Source: Pseudisothecium myosuroides (taxonomy: Eukaryota > Streptophyta > Bryopsida > Hypnales > Lembophyllaceae). Taken from it: a DNA stretch of 64,000 bases. The stretch covers positions 4,938,501 to 5,002,500 of the forward strand of contig OX637289.1 of the NCBI GenBank assembly GCA_951799445.1, given 5' to 3'. Of the stretch, positions 36,401 to 47,849 are shown one piece after another (the stretch's first letter is position 1; each line of letters starts with the position of its first letter). Below the pieces are notes generated by a model. It was not told the DNA's origin, did no database searches, and saw only the letters and a list, made by a program, of their open reading frames with translations. The position numbers and the translations under genes are program-made.

Positions 36401-36434
36401 TTTGTCCCCCCAAAAGACAATGGTTCTTTAGGGG
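33412..36434 (+). mobile_element. Family A element interrupted by a LINE insertion
   Basis: The left part (33412-33860) follows A1: aggacgaaggtc, then catcaaaaccactcaaaact and the later segments in order, up to gggattgaaatac. The right part resumes near 35958 (tcctaatgcaattatgagat) and runs to ggttctttaggggTTAA at 36438. The LINE sits between the two at an equivalent point of the consensus. About 200 bp between the LINE and the right part (35757-35957) fits neither and remains unassigned. Both halves are well diverged from A1. Confidence 0.65.
33870..35756 (-). mobile_element. LINE retrotransposon, 5'-truncated
   Basis: A non-LTR retrotransposon on the minus strand, with its poly(A) tail as 23 T at 33870-33892. 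Only the C-terminal third of ORF2 remains. One frame runs from 35753 to 34002 with just two in-frame stops, TAG at 35073-35075 and TGA at 34620-34622. It contains the end of the reverse-transcriptase region (YFLWSGTEYTARARVSW, CLPKECGGLKLLDPEVS) and a zinc-finger (zf-RVT) domain typical of plant LINEs (CNCCDLATKESPLHRFFACP). Endonuclease and catalytic RT motifs are missing. I could not find a convincing target duplication. A second, much shorter 3' end of the same family is at 60091-60283. Confidence 0.9.
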
Positions 36435-36438
36435 TTAA

Positions 36439-37097
36439 TCCTATAATGATTATTGAAAAACATGTTAACTTTACATAATAACACTAGTGTGCCATTGGGC
36501 CCTGTGCAATTGCTATAGCCAAAATAAAAGTAAAAATATATTTTTAATTTGTAAAAGCTTTAAAATTCAATATCCCTTATGTACAAAGGAGTGCAAAGGG
36601 CTTTGTTGGGGATGTGATAGGTTGTATTCTTGATACAAATAGAAAGCCTTTTGCACAAAAGATTGCAAGGGCTTTGTTTCATGGCATTTGGTCATGCAAT
36701 GTAAATGTTATGATTCTCTTGAAATAAAAAATAATTTAACTCAATTTCTAATTCATAAAACTTTTACTCTATACATCCAAACGCCACAAAACAAAGTTTG
36801 TGCATCTATCCTTACAAACGACTTTTCAATTGTACCAAAAATGCTGTTGAAAACTTAGCGTACCAAACTAACAAGGCAAACAAACAAAACAAAACAAACA
36901 ACCTAAATTAAGGTATAAATATTAAAAAACCATCTTTCATAATCCCTTCTATTACCACTAAACATTGACTTTGGACTTATCCAATAATTCTATTAGTGGA
37001 CATTTTGGAATTCTCCTATGACTAGATGTAGAAGATTTCTAAGGTGATGTAATACCGCGTAACCATCCTTGCATTGAAGGGAAGAGGCACAATGAAC
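36439..37097. repeat. Start of RING-duplication copy 0 (5' half)
   Basis: From about 36960 (ggacttatccaataattcta) the sequence matches 40432 onward and 49400 onward, two stretches that precede the RING genes. It is the partial third copy of the segmental duplication and continues after the family C element at 38189. The part 36439-36960 shows no gene. Confidence 0.6.
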
Positions 37098-37101
37098 ATA
37101 C

Positions 37102-38188
37102 GGGTGAGTGCAAGAAACACTTGTATTATTCGTTGCGTTTTCACACCCTAGTTTTTGATTTTTTTTGGCATAACTTTTGTGTTTTAGCTCCAAATGACTC
37201 AAAATTTATAGGGAAGCTACTCATAACCATCATACACTTTGCCTAATGTTTTTGTAATTTTCAAAAATAATTTACTATTTTTAAACAACCCCGATAATTT
37301 CTCACAGTGAGTGATTTAGGGATTTTTTGCACTTTTTTTAACCCAAAAAACGAATTTTGAGTTGAAATTTGGAGAAAATGGTCTTCTAGTAGATTTATAG
37401 CTATTGTTCAAATGAATTTTAAAAATACTTATTTTTATGTGGTATACAAGTCCACAAAGAGAGCTCCTTTCTGCATTTTTTCCAAAGGTATGAAACATTA
37501 TTTTGGTGCGTTTTTTGGTCAAAACCCATCACCAAAAAGTTTTCTCATGTAGACAATTTTTAGATTTAAAAAAATAAATAAATCCTATTTTTACAATTTA
37601 AAATGTCAAAAGTGGTATTTCCTTGATTAGAATTTTGGACATAGAATTCACCCTAAAATCGGTGAAGAAAATACCACTTTTGACATTTTAATTTGTAAAA
37701 AAATAAGATTTTTTTTTAAAAAAAAAATCTAAAAATTGTTCATTTGAGAAAACTTTTTGGTGATGGGTTTTGACCAAAAAACGCACCAAAATAATGTTTC
37801 ATACCTTTGAAAAAAAATGCAGAGAGGAGCTCTTTTTGTGGACTTGTACACCACATAAAAATAAGTATTTTTAAAATTCATTTAAACAATAGCTATAAAT
37901 CTACTAGAAGACCATTCTCTCCAAATTTCAACTCAAAATTTGTTTCTTTGGGTCAAAAAAAGTACAAAAAAACCCTAAATCACCCATTGTGAGAAATTAT
38001 CGAGGCTATTCAAAAACAATAAATTACTTTTGAAAATTACAAAAACATTAGGCAAGGTGTATAATGGTTATGAGTAGCTTCCCTATAAATTTTGAGTCAT
38101 TTGGAACTAAGACACAAAAGTTATGGCCAAAAAATAAATAAAAAACTAGAGTGTGACAAAACACTTTAAGTGTTTCTTGCACTCACCT
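37102..38188. mobile_element. Family C element, palindromic form (1087 bp)
   Basis: Starts GGGTGAGTGCAAGAAACACT and ends with its inverse, flanked by ATAC at 37098-37101 and 38189-38192. Two paralogous sites (near 40585 and 49553: aacaaacatayc then atcaccct) lack the insert and carry the 4-bp site once. The element is palindromic over its whole length: 37102-37620 and 37670-38188 are inverted copies with minor differences and a loop of about 50 bp. No coding capacity. Confidence 0.88.
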
Positions 38189-39183
38189 ATACCATCACCT
38201 TCTAGGAAACAACAATTAAATTGACATTTTAGAACACAATCATCCATCTACTTCAAAATGTAAGCCTTGCAAAATCCTTCTTTTGGAATATATTTAAAAA
38301 GGTTCTAAATGAAAAACAAATAGATATAGAATTTAATATGAACTACTTCATGAGTCACAGTGGGTTACAATATGACATGTGTTTTGGCATTAATTTTAAA
38401 TATAAATAAAAGAAAAAAAGAATAACTACTAGTAGTATAACACTAAAAATATCATGTCACCAAAATTTCAAACCAAAATAAAATCTAGGTCAAAAGTTAT
38501 TCACAAAAAACACTGAGCTCAAATTTTGAAGAAAATAGATACTTTGATGATTTAATTTTTTTTAAATAGGAAAAACAATTTTCAAAGAAATTAAAAATAA
38601 ACCACTAAAAAAGACTTTGTGGTAAAGAGATTTCATCAAGAAAACGATCTTGAAACCATCTTCTATGTTCAAAATTGTATGCGCAAGGGAGCCCTTTTTG
38701 CATGACTATAGAGCACATGAAATAAAATATTTTTAAATGCCCCTTGGTAGAAACATGACTTCCTACTATGGAAATAGACCATTTCAATTTTAGCTCTAAA
38801 TCATTACATTTGGGGATTCCACATGACTCAAACCTCCTAAAACTCAAACCGTGACATATTAATTTCATTGATATTTAAATACAAAATGTTTTTTTTTTTT
38901 TTTTTGAAAAATACGAAATGTGATTACATTCAAGACAAAATTTTTTAATAAAAAGTTTAAATTCATGCGAGCTTTGCTTCCAAAAATATTGCAAACGAAA
39001 GCTTCCGCACTCCCCTTGTGACAAATAACCAATACCATTCTTTTTTGCAACAACTGTATATGTTCATTGCTCTTATGGTCTTATGGTCTTTTCCTTTCAA
39101 TATTGTATGATAGATTTTAAAGAATTTTTAGGAGAAAAATCTACCTTGTACAACTATTGCTTTTAGCTATTGTATTTTTTTCT
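38189..39183. repeat. End of duplication copy 0 and start of copy A
   Basis: 38193-38395 completes copy 0 (agtcacagtgggttacaata, as at 40744 and, diverged, 49730). From about 38400 (ataacactaaaaatatcatg) the sequence instead matches 47900 onward, so copy A begins here and the junction between units lies near 38395. No gene in this part. Confidence 0.6.
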
Positions 39184-39187
39184 TTTT

Positions 39188-39915
39188 GGGTGAATGCAAG
39201 AAATTCCTGCCAATTTTGTTGTGTTTTTATAGTATTCATGATTTTTCTTCTGGAGTACTATAAAATTAGAAAAATAATTTTTTAAGAACCAAAAAAATAT
39301 GACTAACGTACACACCTCTAAGATGAAGGTAACCACCAAAGGAAATGCATAGAAAATATCTTTAAGCTAGAGAACTAAAAAAGTGCCAAATCTCAAGAAA
39401 ATGGATATCTTGATGTATAAATTAGTTAAAAATAGGAAACAAAACTAAATACATAAAATAAAAATTGGCCATTTGTAACAACTCTATGGAAACGGCCATT
39501 CACCCAAAAATCTCCAAAATAATATTTTATATGTTTCAAAATGTAAGCAGAAAGAAGCGCACTTTGTGGACTTCCACACCACATACAATGAACTATTTTC
39601 AAAATTCCTTCCGTGCATAGCTCCAAGTCTACTAGAAGACCATGCCCTCCAAATTTCAGCTCCAAATTTGTTTTTTTGGGTACGAAATAGTACTAAAAAC
39701 CTCTAAATTGACAAGTTTGACATATAATTAGGGGCTATTTTTGGACAATAAATTATTTTAAAAATTATAAAAAAATTAGACAAGGTGTATAATAGTCATG
39801 ATTATGATACCTATAAATCTTGAGTCATTTGGAGCCAAAACACAAAAGTTATGGCCAAAAACTAATCAAAACGCAAGGTGATGCAAAATAATACATGTGT
39901 TTCTTGCATTCACCC
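39188..39915 (+). mobile_element. Family C element, 728 bp
   Basis: Starts GGGTGAATGCAAGAAATTCC and ends with the inverse, flanked by TTTT at 39184-39187 and 39916-39919. The paralogous place in duplication copy B (about 48905-48920, cctttttgttttggactctt) is empty and has exactly the sequence expected before insertion. Its length is identical to the nested copy at 54206-54933. Confidence 0.9.
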
Positions 39916-39919
39916 TTTT

Positions 39920-41167
39920 GTTTTGGACTCTTAGCTCTTTATATCCTTTTGGGTGGAAATTGAGTGCCAACAATTGTAACAAAATTGACATGAACTCCTG
40001 GATTATTTAAACTTAAATATAGAACTCAACAAAAGAGCTTTTGCAAGAGAGTTTGGCACTTGATTTGGCAATTTGGTTACTACAATGTGCTATAATTATC
40101 ACCGTACTCGCATGCATAAGTTTCATGCAATTGAATCCTTGGAAGTTTAAGCAAGTAATTTGTGCCTTCACTCTCTCAAATATATTGATTTCAAAATTAG
40201 GGAACTCACTAATGATTTACATTTAGTAGGACCAACAATAAAGAGATTGACAAACATGACACTCAGAATAGGGAGGTCAACAAATGTGACGCTCACTAGA
40301 GAAATTGGACAAATGCACTATTTGTGTGCTTAAAAGTGGACAAGTGACCTCTTGTATCCAAATCTGATTTCTAATTTTTGCTAGAGTATCCTAATGTATC
40401 AAATTTTATCAAGATTGAACACAGACTCTGGACTTCTAGGACAATTCTCATAATGGTGGGCATTTTGGATTTCTCCTAAGATTAGATGAAGGAGGTTTCT
40501 CAGGTGATATTATGCTTCATTACCATCCTTGGAATGAAAGGAATTGAAGAGGCGCACGTGCCACAATACTATAACAAACATATCATCACCCTGGGACCAA
40601 CAATTTAATTGACAATTTAGAACACAACCATCCATCTACTTCAACACATAAGCTTGGCAAAATCTTCTACATGGACTATTTTTATCATAACTTTCTAAAT
40701 GAAAAACAAATAGATATAGAATTTAATATGAACTACTTCATGAGTCACAGTGGGTTACAATATGACATGTGTTTTGGCATCAACTACGACAATGAACCCG
40801 CAGTCCACGTTGAATCTCATTATTTCAATGGCATGCTACCCTGGCAATTGATCTGATCGAAGACTGTTCTCATTCTAAAGGTCACAAAATGGCAACTCAC
40901 TAGCGGCGCAACTGAGTTTGTAAAGCGGTTGAAGTGGTTCGGCGAACTAAGAAGATCATATATTCTAGGCCTCTTCAATCCTTGATTTCACACACAGATT
41001 CCATAGCCCTTGATTTTGGTTTCCTAGCTCATCAAACACAACATATATGCAACAGCCATGTCTCCATCTCTCCTCGCACCGGGCTCCTCCTCCGAATGCG
41101 GTGCCGCTGGTGCAAATGCCGCAGTGCCGGACCAATCCAGCATGTCATCATCCCAGCTGGCTTCCAC
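39920..41167. repeat. Duplication copy A, 3' flank of the first RING gene
   Basis: Colinear with 48915-50137 of copy B, apart from a family B insertion there. Contains the RING gene's 3' region near its right edge; no separate gene is seen. Confidence 0.6.
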
Positions 41168-41416
41168 CTACTCCGCTGTTGGCAAACCAAGCACCAACGC
41201 TCCGTGGGTGTCGAACGTCGGATCGGCGTCGCTGCTCAACATGGTGGAGCACACGGGGCATGGCTTGGCCTGGCCTTGCAGGAAGTCGTACATGCACGGC
41301 CAGCAGAAACAGTGGCCGCAGGCCGTCACCACGGGATTGGCCGGGGGGTCCAGCGCGCACAGATCGCACGCCACGACCTCCGACAACTGATCACAAACCA
41401 AACTCCAGAACTCCAT
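41168..41416 (-). pseudogene. RING-finger protein, duplicate with premature stop
   Basis: Frame of 82 codons starting MEFWSLVCDQLSEVVACDLC with an intact C3HC4 RING: CDLC, TACGHCFCWPC and CPVC, spaced as in RMA-type ubiquitin ligases. It stops at TAG 41168-41170 just after GLPTAE, where the duplicate at 50 kb has GAG. Past the stop the homology continues (VEASWDDDMLDWS) but with a 3-base loss, a longer insertion and a 4-base insertion relative to the other copy. The RING itself could still be made, so a short functional form is not excluded, but the tail is clearly decayed. Confidence 0.75.
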
Positions 41417-42808
41417 GATCCTATATATGGTGGCTGCAAACCTCGATCAGCTAGCTAAAGAGCGCACACAGTGCGAGCCTGTAAGCACCTGCTGGCCCCT
41501 TCAATATCTTTACTCCAGTTGGCAATCTCAAGCTCTCAACAACACGCACTCACTCCCTAACTGTAACAACGGCGAGCACATACGCAGCCACCTGAAAACT
41601 CTCAGACGGAAAGCCCAACAGACGAAGTGGAAATGAATCTAGGGCACCAGGGTCACGGTCCTTTGTAGAGCCCACGGACCGCATGAATTCAGGACCAACT
41701 GCCCACAATTGCCTTCAAGCCTCGGTTGTGGAAATTTGGAGCCATCGAGTTCTCGGTAGTCGGCGAAAGCTACCAAGCGAAAAAGTCCTTGCGAGGCTCG
41801 TTCAGAGATGTTTTGGTGGGGGTGGTCGCACCACATGCACCCTGGAATTTCACAACTTAACAAAAAAATGAATTATTCATCACAAACGGTCGATGTATTG
41901 CATCATGATCTACTTCTGTGATTGCTATTAGTTAAAAAATAATACGTGAATGTCGACAACAACTCCTCAAGCAGGCGGACGTCATCAAACACAGAATTAC
42001 CAGGCATGGTCACGAAAGATCAGTCGTTCCAATGTCTCTAGGTCCGTCCCCCTCTTACCTCCCCTCTTCAATCGTCTTCCACTTCATTGAATCAAATGAA
42101 CTTGAGCTCCCATGATGCCGTGCAACGAACTCATAATGAGGGCCTTCAATACAATTCCGAGTTCAGATAACAGTTTGTATGGGATGAAGAGATCCAAGTG
42201 CTTAACGCTTCTTAACTCTTTTGTAGACAAGAAGCAGAGCTGAGGTTAATCGTAAGTTCGCTGTTTATTGCTTCTTTTTTGGGTTGAGATTTCTTTCATG
42301 TTTTGGAGGTGAGGTGATGTTGCCAAGACATTGGATCGGGAATGCGGCACTAGGGTGGTGAGATTCAGACCCTCTCCAGCGATGCTTTGAAACACATCAG
42401 CCCGTTACACTCACGACGAGACACAAGATTTGAGCACTTGGAGACGACCAGTTGGAAAACAAATCCGAGAATGAACACAAGGCATCGAGAATTGGAGAAT
42501 CTAGGTAAGAAATGAGGCAAGCAACTTTGTGACAGATGAACTTACGTTGGAATACTTGAGGCCAAAACGAGAAGCCTCAAGATTACACAAGATTTCTCAT
42601 TGATCGATGACCACTTGACCAGCAATACAGTCTCTGAACTGCGAATCATCTGCTGGAGTGCCTAGAAAGAGTTCATATTTCACCTTGTCTGAGACACTGA
42701 GGTAGGCGCCGCAAAGGTCAACAATCTAAACTCCACGTACCTATCCTTTCACTAAATGCAAAGCCATTTGGTCTGCAACATACTTCAGCATTTCCAGTTT
42801 ATCAATAT
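41417..42808. repeat. Duplication copy A, 5' flank of the first RING gene
   Basis: Highly similar to 50579-52010. A minus-strand frame near 41639-41860 is also open in copy B (50837-51050) with few changes (RLVAFADYRELDGSKFPQ shared), but untranslated neighbours are about equally similar, so I do not call a gene. TATA-like tatatatgg sequences lie a few bases upstream of both RING start codons. Confidence 0.6.
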
Positions 42809-42809
42809 G

Positions 42810-43127
42810 GGCAATTTCGTTAAAATGGCGGAAATTCCGTAACTTTGGCAGTTTTCACAGTTCAGAACGGCCGCTCTGAAGTGTTCAACAGTCCTAGATT
42901 TCTAAAATCTATAACCTTCCTAGATGTCTGAAATCTATAAGAGTCATAGATGTCAATTTCAAAGTTCAAACGGTGCGTTCTGAAATCTACAATAGTGCTA
43001 GATTTCTGAAATCTATAAAAGATCAAGATTTCTGAAATCTTAACCCATCTTAGATGTCTCTTTTGCAGTTCAGGGCGGCTGCTTTGAAAATGGCACATGG
43101 AATACCGCCATTTTAACGAAATTGTCC
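42810..43127. mobile_element. Family B MITE (Mutator-like), 318 bp, with 9-bp target duplication
   Basis: Starts GGCAATTTCGTTAAAATGGC and ends with the inverse. ATCAATATG flanks it on both sides (42801-42809 and 43128-43136). Duplication copy B has the empty site once, as atcaatttg at 52008-52016. A 9-bp duplication is typical of Mutator-like elements. Inside, the phrase cctagatktctgaaatctat recurs several times on a loose ~50-bp beat. No coding frame. Confidence 0.88.
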
Positions 43128-43136
43128 ATCAATATG

Positions 43137-43670
43137 TAGTTACCCGGCTATGTGGAAGAAACAATTCCATATATAGCCTCTATCAAGAGAAACCTTGACC
43201 CTTCATCGTATTTGCATATGGCATCTAAATGTTGTGTTCAACAGTCTGCTGGAACCTCTTTTCACTTGCCAACAAGAAAATACGGAAATTTGACCACTCT
43301 AAAAATAGTAAGTTAGTAACTGAGCACCAAAGTAAGAAGTGGCAATATTGGAGGCATCCACCTTATACCCAATGGTGTGGGATAGAGCAACTATCTCTTG
43401 AAAGACATAACATGCTGGCCTTCCAAATATTTAAAAAATTATCCCCGCAGGCCCTCACTAAAAGAATTATCAATAAACCAACATTTTTGTAAGTGATCAC
43501 CAAATATTGGCATATGTTCAATGTTGTGGGATAGAGCAACTATTTCTTGAAATAGGCAACCTACTAGCCTTTCAAATATTTTAAAATAATCCCGCAGGAT
43601 TATTCCCTTAGCTCTCTGCTTAGACCCCTGAAAATATATATATTTTTACAACCTCCCTTTGATATATATG
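43137..43670. repeat. Duplication copy A, distal part
   Basis: Matches 52040-52134 and then 52989-53300 of copy B (caacaagaaaatacggaaat); similarity ends near 43590. No gene. Confidence 0.6.
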
Positions 43671-44003
43671 GCCAATTTCATTGAAATGGCCGCATTCCGT
43701 TAATTTGGCACTTTTAGCAGTTTAGAGCACCCGCTTTGAGTTGTTTTTTTTGTCCCAAAATCTACACCGGTACTAGATTTTTGAAATCTACATTTGTTCT
43801 AGATATCTGAAATCTATAACAATCCTAGATTTTTCAAATTGCTTGGTCTAATATCTATGTCAGTCCTAGATTTCTGAAATCTAAAATTGACCTAGATGTT
43901 AGCAATGTACACTTGTCCTAGACTTTATAGGGCTAAAGAAGGAATTGAATCCGCCATTATGGAAAAATGGCGGATTTCATATGCCATTTTAACGAAATTG
44001 ACC
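43671..44003. mobile_element. Family B MITE, second copy
   Basis: Left end GGCCAATTTCATTGAAATGG (from 43670), right end gccattttaacgaaattgac. The inside again contains cctagatttctgaaatcta repeats. The flanks share atatatg in an AT-rich microsatellite, so the exact target duplication cannot be set. Confidence 0.75.
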
Positions 44004-47000
44004 ATATATGATATACATTGATATGATGATAAAGATATTAACGATACATGCATACAAACATGGCATATAGATATAGATACGGATGTTGTATATGAATATG
44101 GGTATGTGGGTATGCAATGGTATAAATTCCATCTCCATATCTCCATATCTATAGATATATATATAAAGGAGACCGGAAAGGAGATGACATGCAATTGTGC
44201 ATAAAATTTCAATTGTTATCTCATTTGCTTTTAGAAATAACATGTGGTGAGGGATATTAGTGATAAATAAGTAAAATTGCTTTTCTTTTAATTAAACTTT
44301 GGGCAAGGCAGGGAAGGGCTTTGGTGTCCCTTTTGAGCGGCTGGCCACTCAAAAGGGACAACCACAATATGGACAATCAACTAGAGTAAAATACCCCCCA
44401 TTTCTTAGCCTGTAATGACTAATTCTAGTTAAAATTAAATATCATTACATTTAAGAAAAATGAAAAATTGATCCAAGGGTATTTTCAAAATTGCTAAAAA
44501 TTGGACCAATTTGTTTGCTCATGTTTTCTTGATATTGGATAGAATGTAATTGTTGGATCCTTAAGTTGACATTGAAATTGAAAACTTCAAAAAAATTTAG
44601 ATTATTTGACCTTAGTGTGTAGGAGATATTTATATTTGAAGTTTTATGTGGGTCAATGGAAATATAGGGCAACGCACTTTGAAGGAGTACATCTTTGAGA
44701 GAATATTTCAAAATGATGTCTTCTTTGTTCTCAATGGAAGATAAAAAAGTTGAAATTGTACATGTAAAATTTGACAATATTCCAAGCATTTTTCAATTTA
44801 TGGTAGAGTTTGCAATCAAGGCAATACATGGTGGTCGTTGAAATGAGAGTAGTGTTTGTAAAAAAAAAGAATGGGAGACTTGTCTTCTCCTTGAACTCCT
44901 TGGATCTTCCTTTTTTGAGGTGGATCCACGACAAACTTTTTTGGAATTCCCTGTAACTAATTAATTTTGGAGTTTTTCTAGTTTTTCCTTACTAGTTTTT
45001 GCTAGTTTATGTAGTTTTTGGTGTTCTAATGGCATCAAGGAGGGATCTTCCTATACAAAAGAAAATTGTAGGGGTTTTTTGCAAGAATTTTCATAAATTC
45101 TCTCCAAATTTCTCGTCCGCAATCCAAAGTGGTAGACTTTGTACACATCTCACATTTCATTGTTGTTTCCGCGTAATATTTGGTAGATTTTACAAGATGC
45201 AATTGTCCCATATGGATTGTCAAGAGTACCACGAGGGAGGACACATTAGACTTGTAAGTTATCAAATCATATGATAATGTCTACTCACATAAATCTAGAT
45301 TTTCAAAATTTGTATACTTCACAATTCTTAGAAAATTTTATAATATATGAAATTTAGAAATGTTTAAACAAATGAAATCTACATATTACTAATACTTTTG
45401 AACTCTTGAAATCTAGAAAGATCTAGATCAAAAAATTTGAAATATACAAATCAATGAGATTGAAATTTAAAATCTTCATATTAGTTAAATTTGAGATTCC
45501 AAAATCTACGAATAGTAATGATTTTGCGCACTAAAATTTATATTAAAGTTAGATTTTAGAGGCATAAATCTATATTCTAAAATATTGAATTTCAGAAATT
45601 AAGTTGATTTGGAGGTGGGGACATCTTCTAATGAAACTGAAAAATACATAGATTTCCCCTTAATGAAATTAATAAAATTCCTTGTCTTACATTTCCCTGC
45701 AAAGGCCACAATCCCTGTAAACATCAATTTCCTACATTTCTATATTTCCTTGGAGGGGACTTTTAGTACAATGCCGACATGGAATTCAAAAAATGTTCCT
45801 TATAATCTAACCTTTTTGAGGTAGGCAAGAATCACATTGGTTGGCTAACTTTTTAGTCCATGTCCAAACCAAATTTCCAAAAATGAGTTGTAAATTACAC
45901 TACACCACTTAGCTTTGAAAATTTCCACAGAGTCAAATTCTAAATTTGATAAAACTATCAACATTGGATTTTTAACGCAATCTTTTTTTTAGAAATAATT
46001 TTTTTTTTGAGAAAAACTTAAAATTTAAAAACGAGTAGCTCAAAGAATAGGGGCAACATCCAAAAAATGGTCGCTTGGGTCATTATTTAGGAGATAACTC
46101 TAAAATGCCCAAGTCTACGAATATGTGTTCAAACTCTAAGATCTTCCACTTTAGATGCTCTCTTTTGCCAATGAAAATGAATGGAATTTATGACGATTAT
46201 TTTTGAAAGATGAAATTACAAGGCTTCTATGAGTGGTTAAAATTTCATTATTTTTGAAGATAATTTCTAATTATTATGAATTTTTGAAGAATAACTGAAA
46301 CAAACTAATATCAAATACAAGATAAGAGTCAAAAATATTTAAAAAAATTCCATAGGTGTTGAAGATTGTGGTGTAAATCAATTTCTTGTGTCATTCTACA
46401 ATTAAAAATTGTGATAATAGGCCCAAAGTTCAAATGGTGATTAACTATTCAAGTGGGGGAATTTTTGAAAACTTCAAATAGAAGCAAAAACTAGGCTTAA
46501 TAAGATTCATTTTATGAATTGGACTCAAATTGAAAAGAAATCATTGTAAAGTCACTCTCTAATTTAGATGGGAATTTGCAAGGAAGAAGAAATTGCCAAA
46601 TATTAGACTAAAAAGACAATTTTTATAATTTGTTGATCTTTTATCATCTACTTCTCTAGAAATTTTTTGTTGTTGCTCACAGAAGAGCTTTCTACCTCTG
46701 GACACATAAGGTAGGCATCCTAAATGTGCCACTTACCTTAAAGCACCATCTTCAGTGTGTGTACACCTCCAAAATTAGTTACGTACCTCTCAGAAAGAAA
46801 CGCTCTTAGAACCAAACTTTGTTCCTTCATAACTTTTGCATACAATATCCAAATGTCGCGTTCTTTGGTGCGTTGGAACCTCCTTTCCCTTGCCAATAAG
46901 AATATATAAGAATTTGAACTGTCTAATAGTAGTAATTAGGCACAGTAGCAATTAGTGGCGGTTTTGGGATACCTACCTTAGTACATACTCATTCAATAAA

Positions 47001-47849
47001 TTCTCAAACAAAATCGGATGAAAACCATCTTTTTTTTTTGATAAAAGCGAGTTTTGTCTTTAGACCAATCATAAGCCACTTTAGGAGTATTAAGGCATTT
47101 CAACCTAAGTTAATGACCTCTTAAAATGCACATTACATAATACAAACTCTTATTTTTTTACCCAATCGTAAACCAAAATAATGTGTATCTAAAACTAAGC
47201 GTCAAGTTTTGTATTTAGAACTTGACTAAATTGTAATTAAAATGACTAGTGAGAGTTGCCACTATTCAAGCATCATTTTATGTTGCTTCAAGATTCCCAA
47301 TGTGTTGTATCCTAAGGAATAAATCATCCAATTGTAGGAGCCTAAAAAGTGTTTCTTTTGAAAAATTTTAATATATATTTCTAGTAACAAAAACATCAAA
47401 TTCTACTTGCAACATCTTTTCATTCAAGTATAAAACAACAAAGTCAACTTGAAAACACAAAAAAAAGTATAGATGTGTAATGGACTACACTCTTTCATCC
47501 TTCATTCTTATAAACAAACATACATTATTAGATTGTGCAATTTTTATAGCAAAAGTTGAAGGACAAAAGAAAAAGTTTTCATATTGGTTTTTACCTCAAA
47601 TTTGCTACAAATTGAAAGATTTGGAAGTGGTGTGTACAACTAAATATGTACAAAAGTTGTGCACATCACAATCTTTTCCATGTAAGTGCTTCTTTTAAGG
47701 CTTTCTTGTGTTACAAATTTTTTTAGATTTTTGGAGAGGATACAAGTGAAATACTATGTGCATGCAAGTATGGTAAAAGCATATAGTAGGGTTATTGCAA
47801 GAATTTTTTTCCACTTGACTTGCTTTTTGCTAATATTCCTTGTACAATG
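44004..47849. other. AT-rich intergenic DNA with small repeats, no gene seen
   Basis: A strong short hairpin is at 44325-44360 (TGTCCCTTTTGAG, 10-base loop, exact inverse). 45283-45600 is rich in aaatctag-type words like the inside of family B. 45960-46090 resembles the right part of A2 (aaaaaatggtcgcttgggtc) without a clear end. No reading frame resembles a protein. Confidence 0.5.
44325..44360. repeat. 13-bp perfect hairpin
   Basis: TGTCCCTTTTGAG at 44325-44337 and its exact reverse complement at 44348-44360, with a 10-base GC-rich loop. Role unknown. Confidence 0.7.

Noticed and set aside
41047..41458. Several plus-strand frames across both RING genes
   Set aside because: Antisense shadows; the minus strand carries the intact Cys/His pattern.
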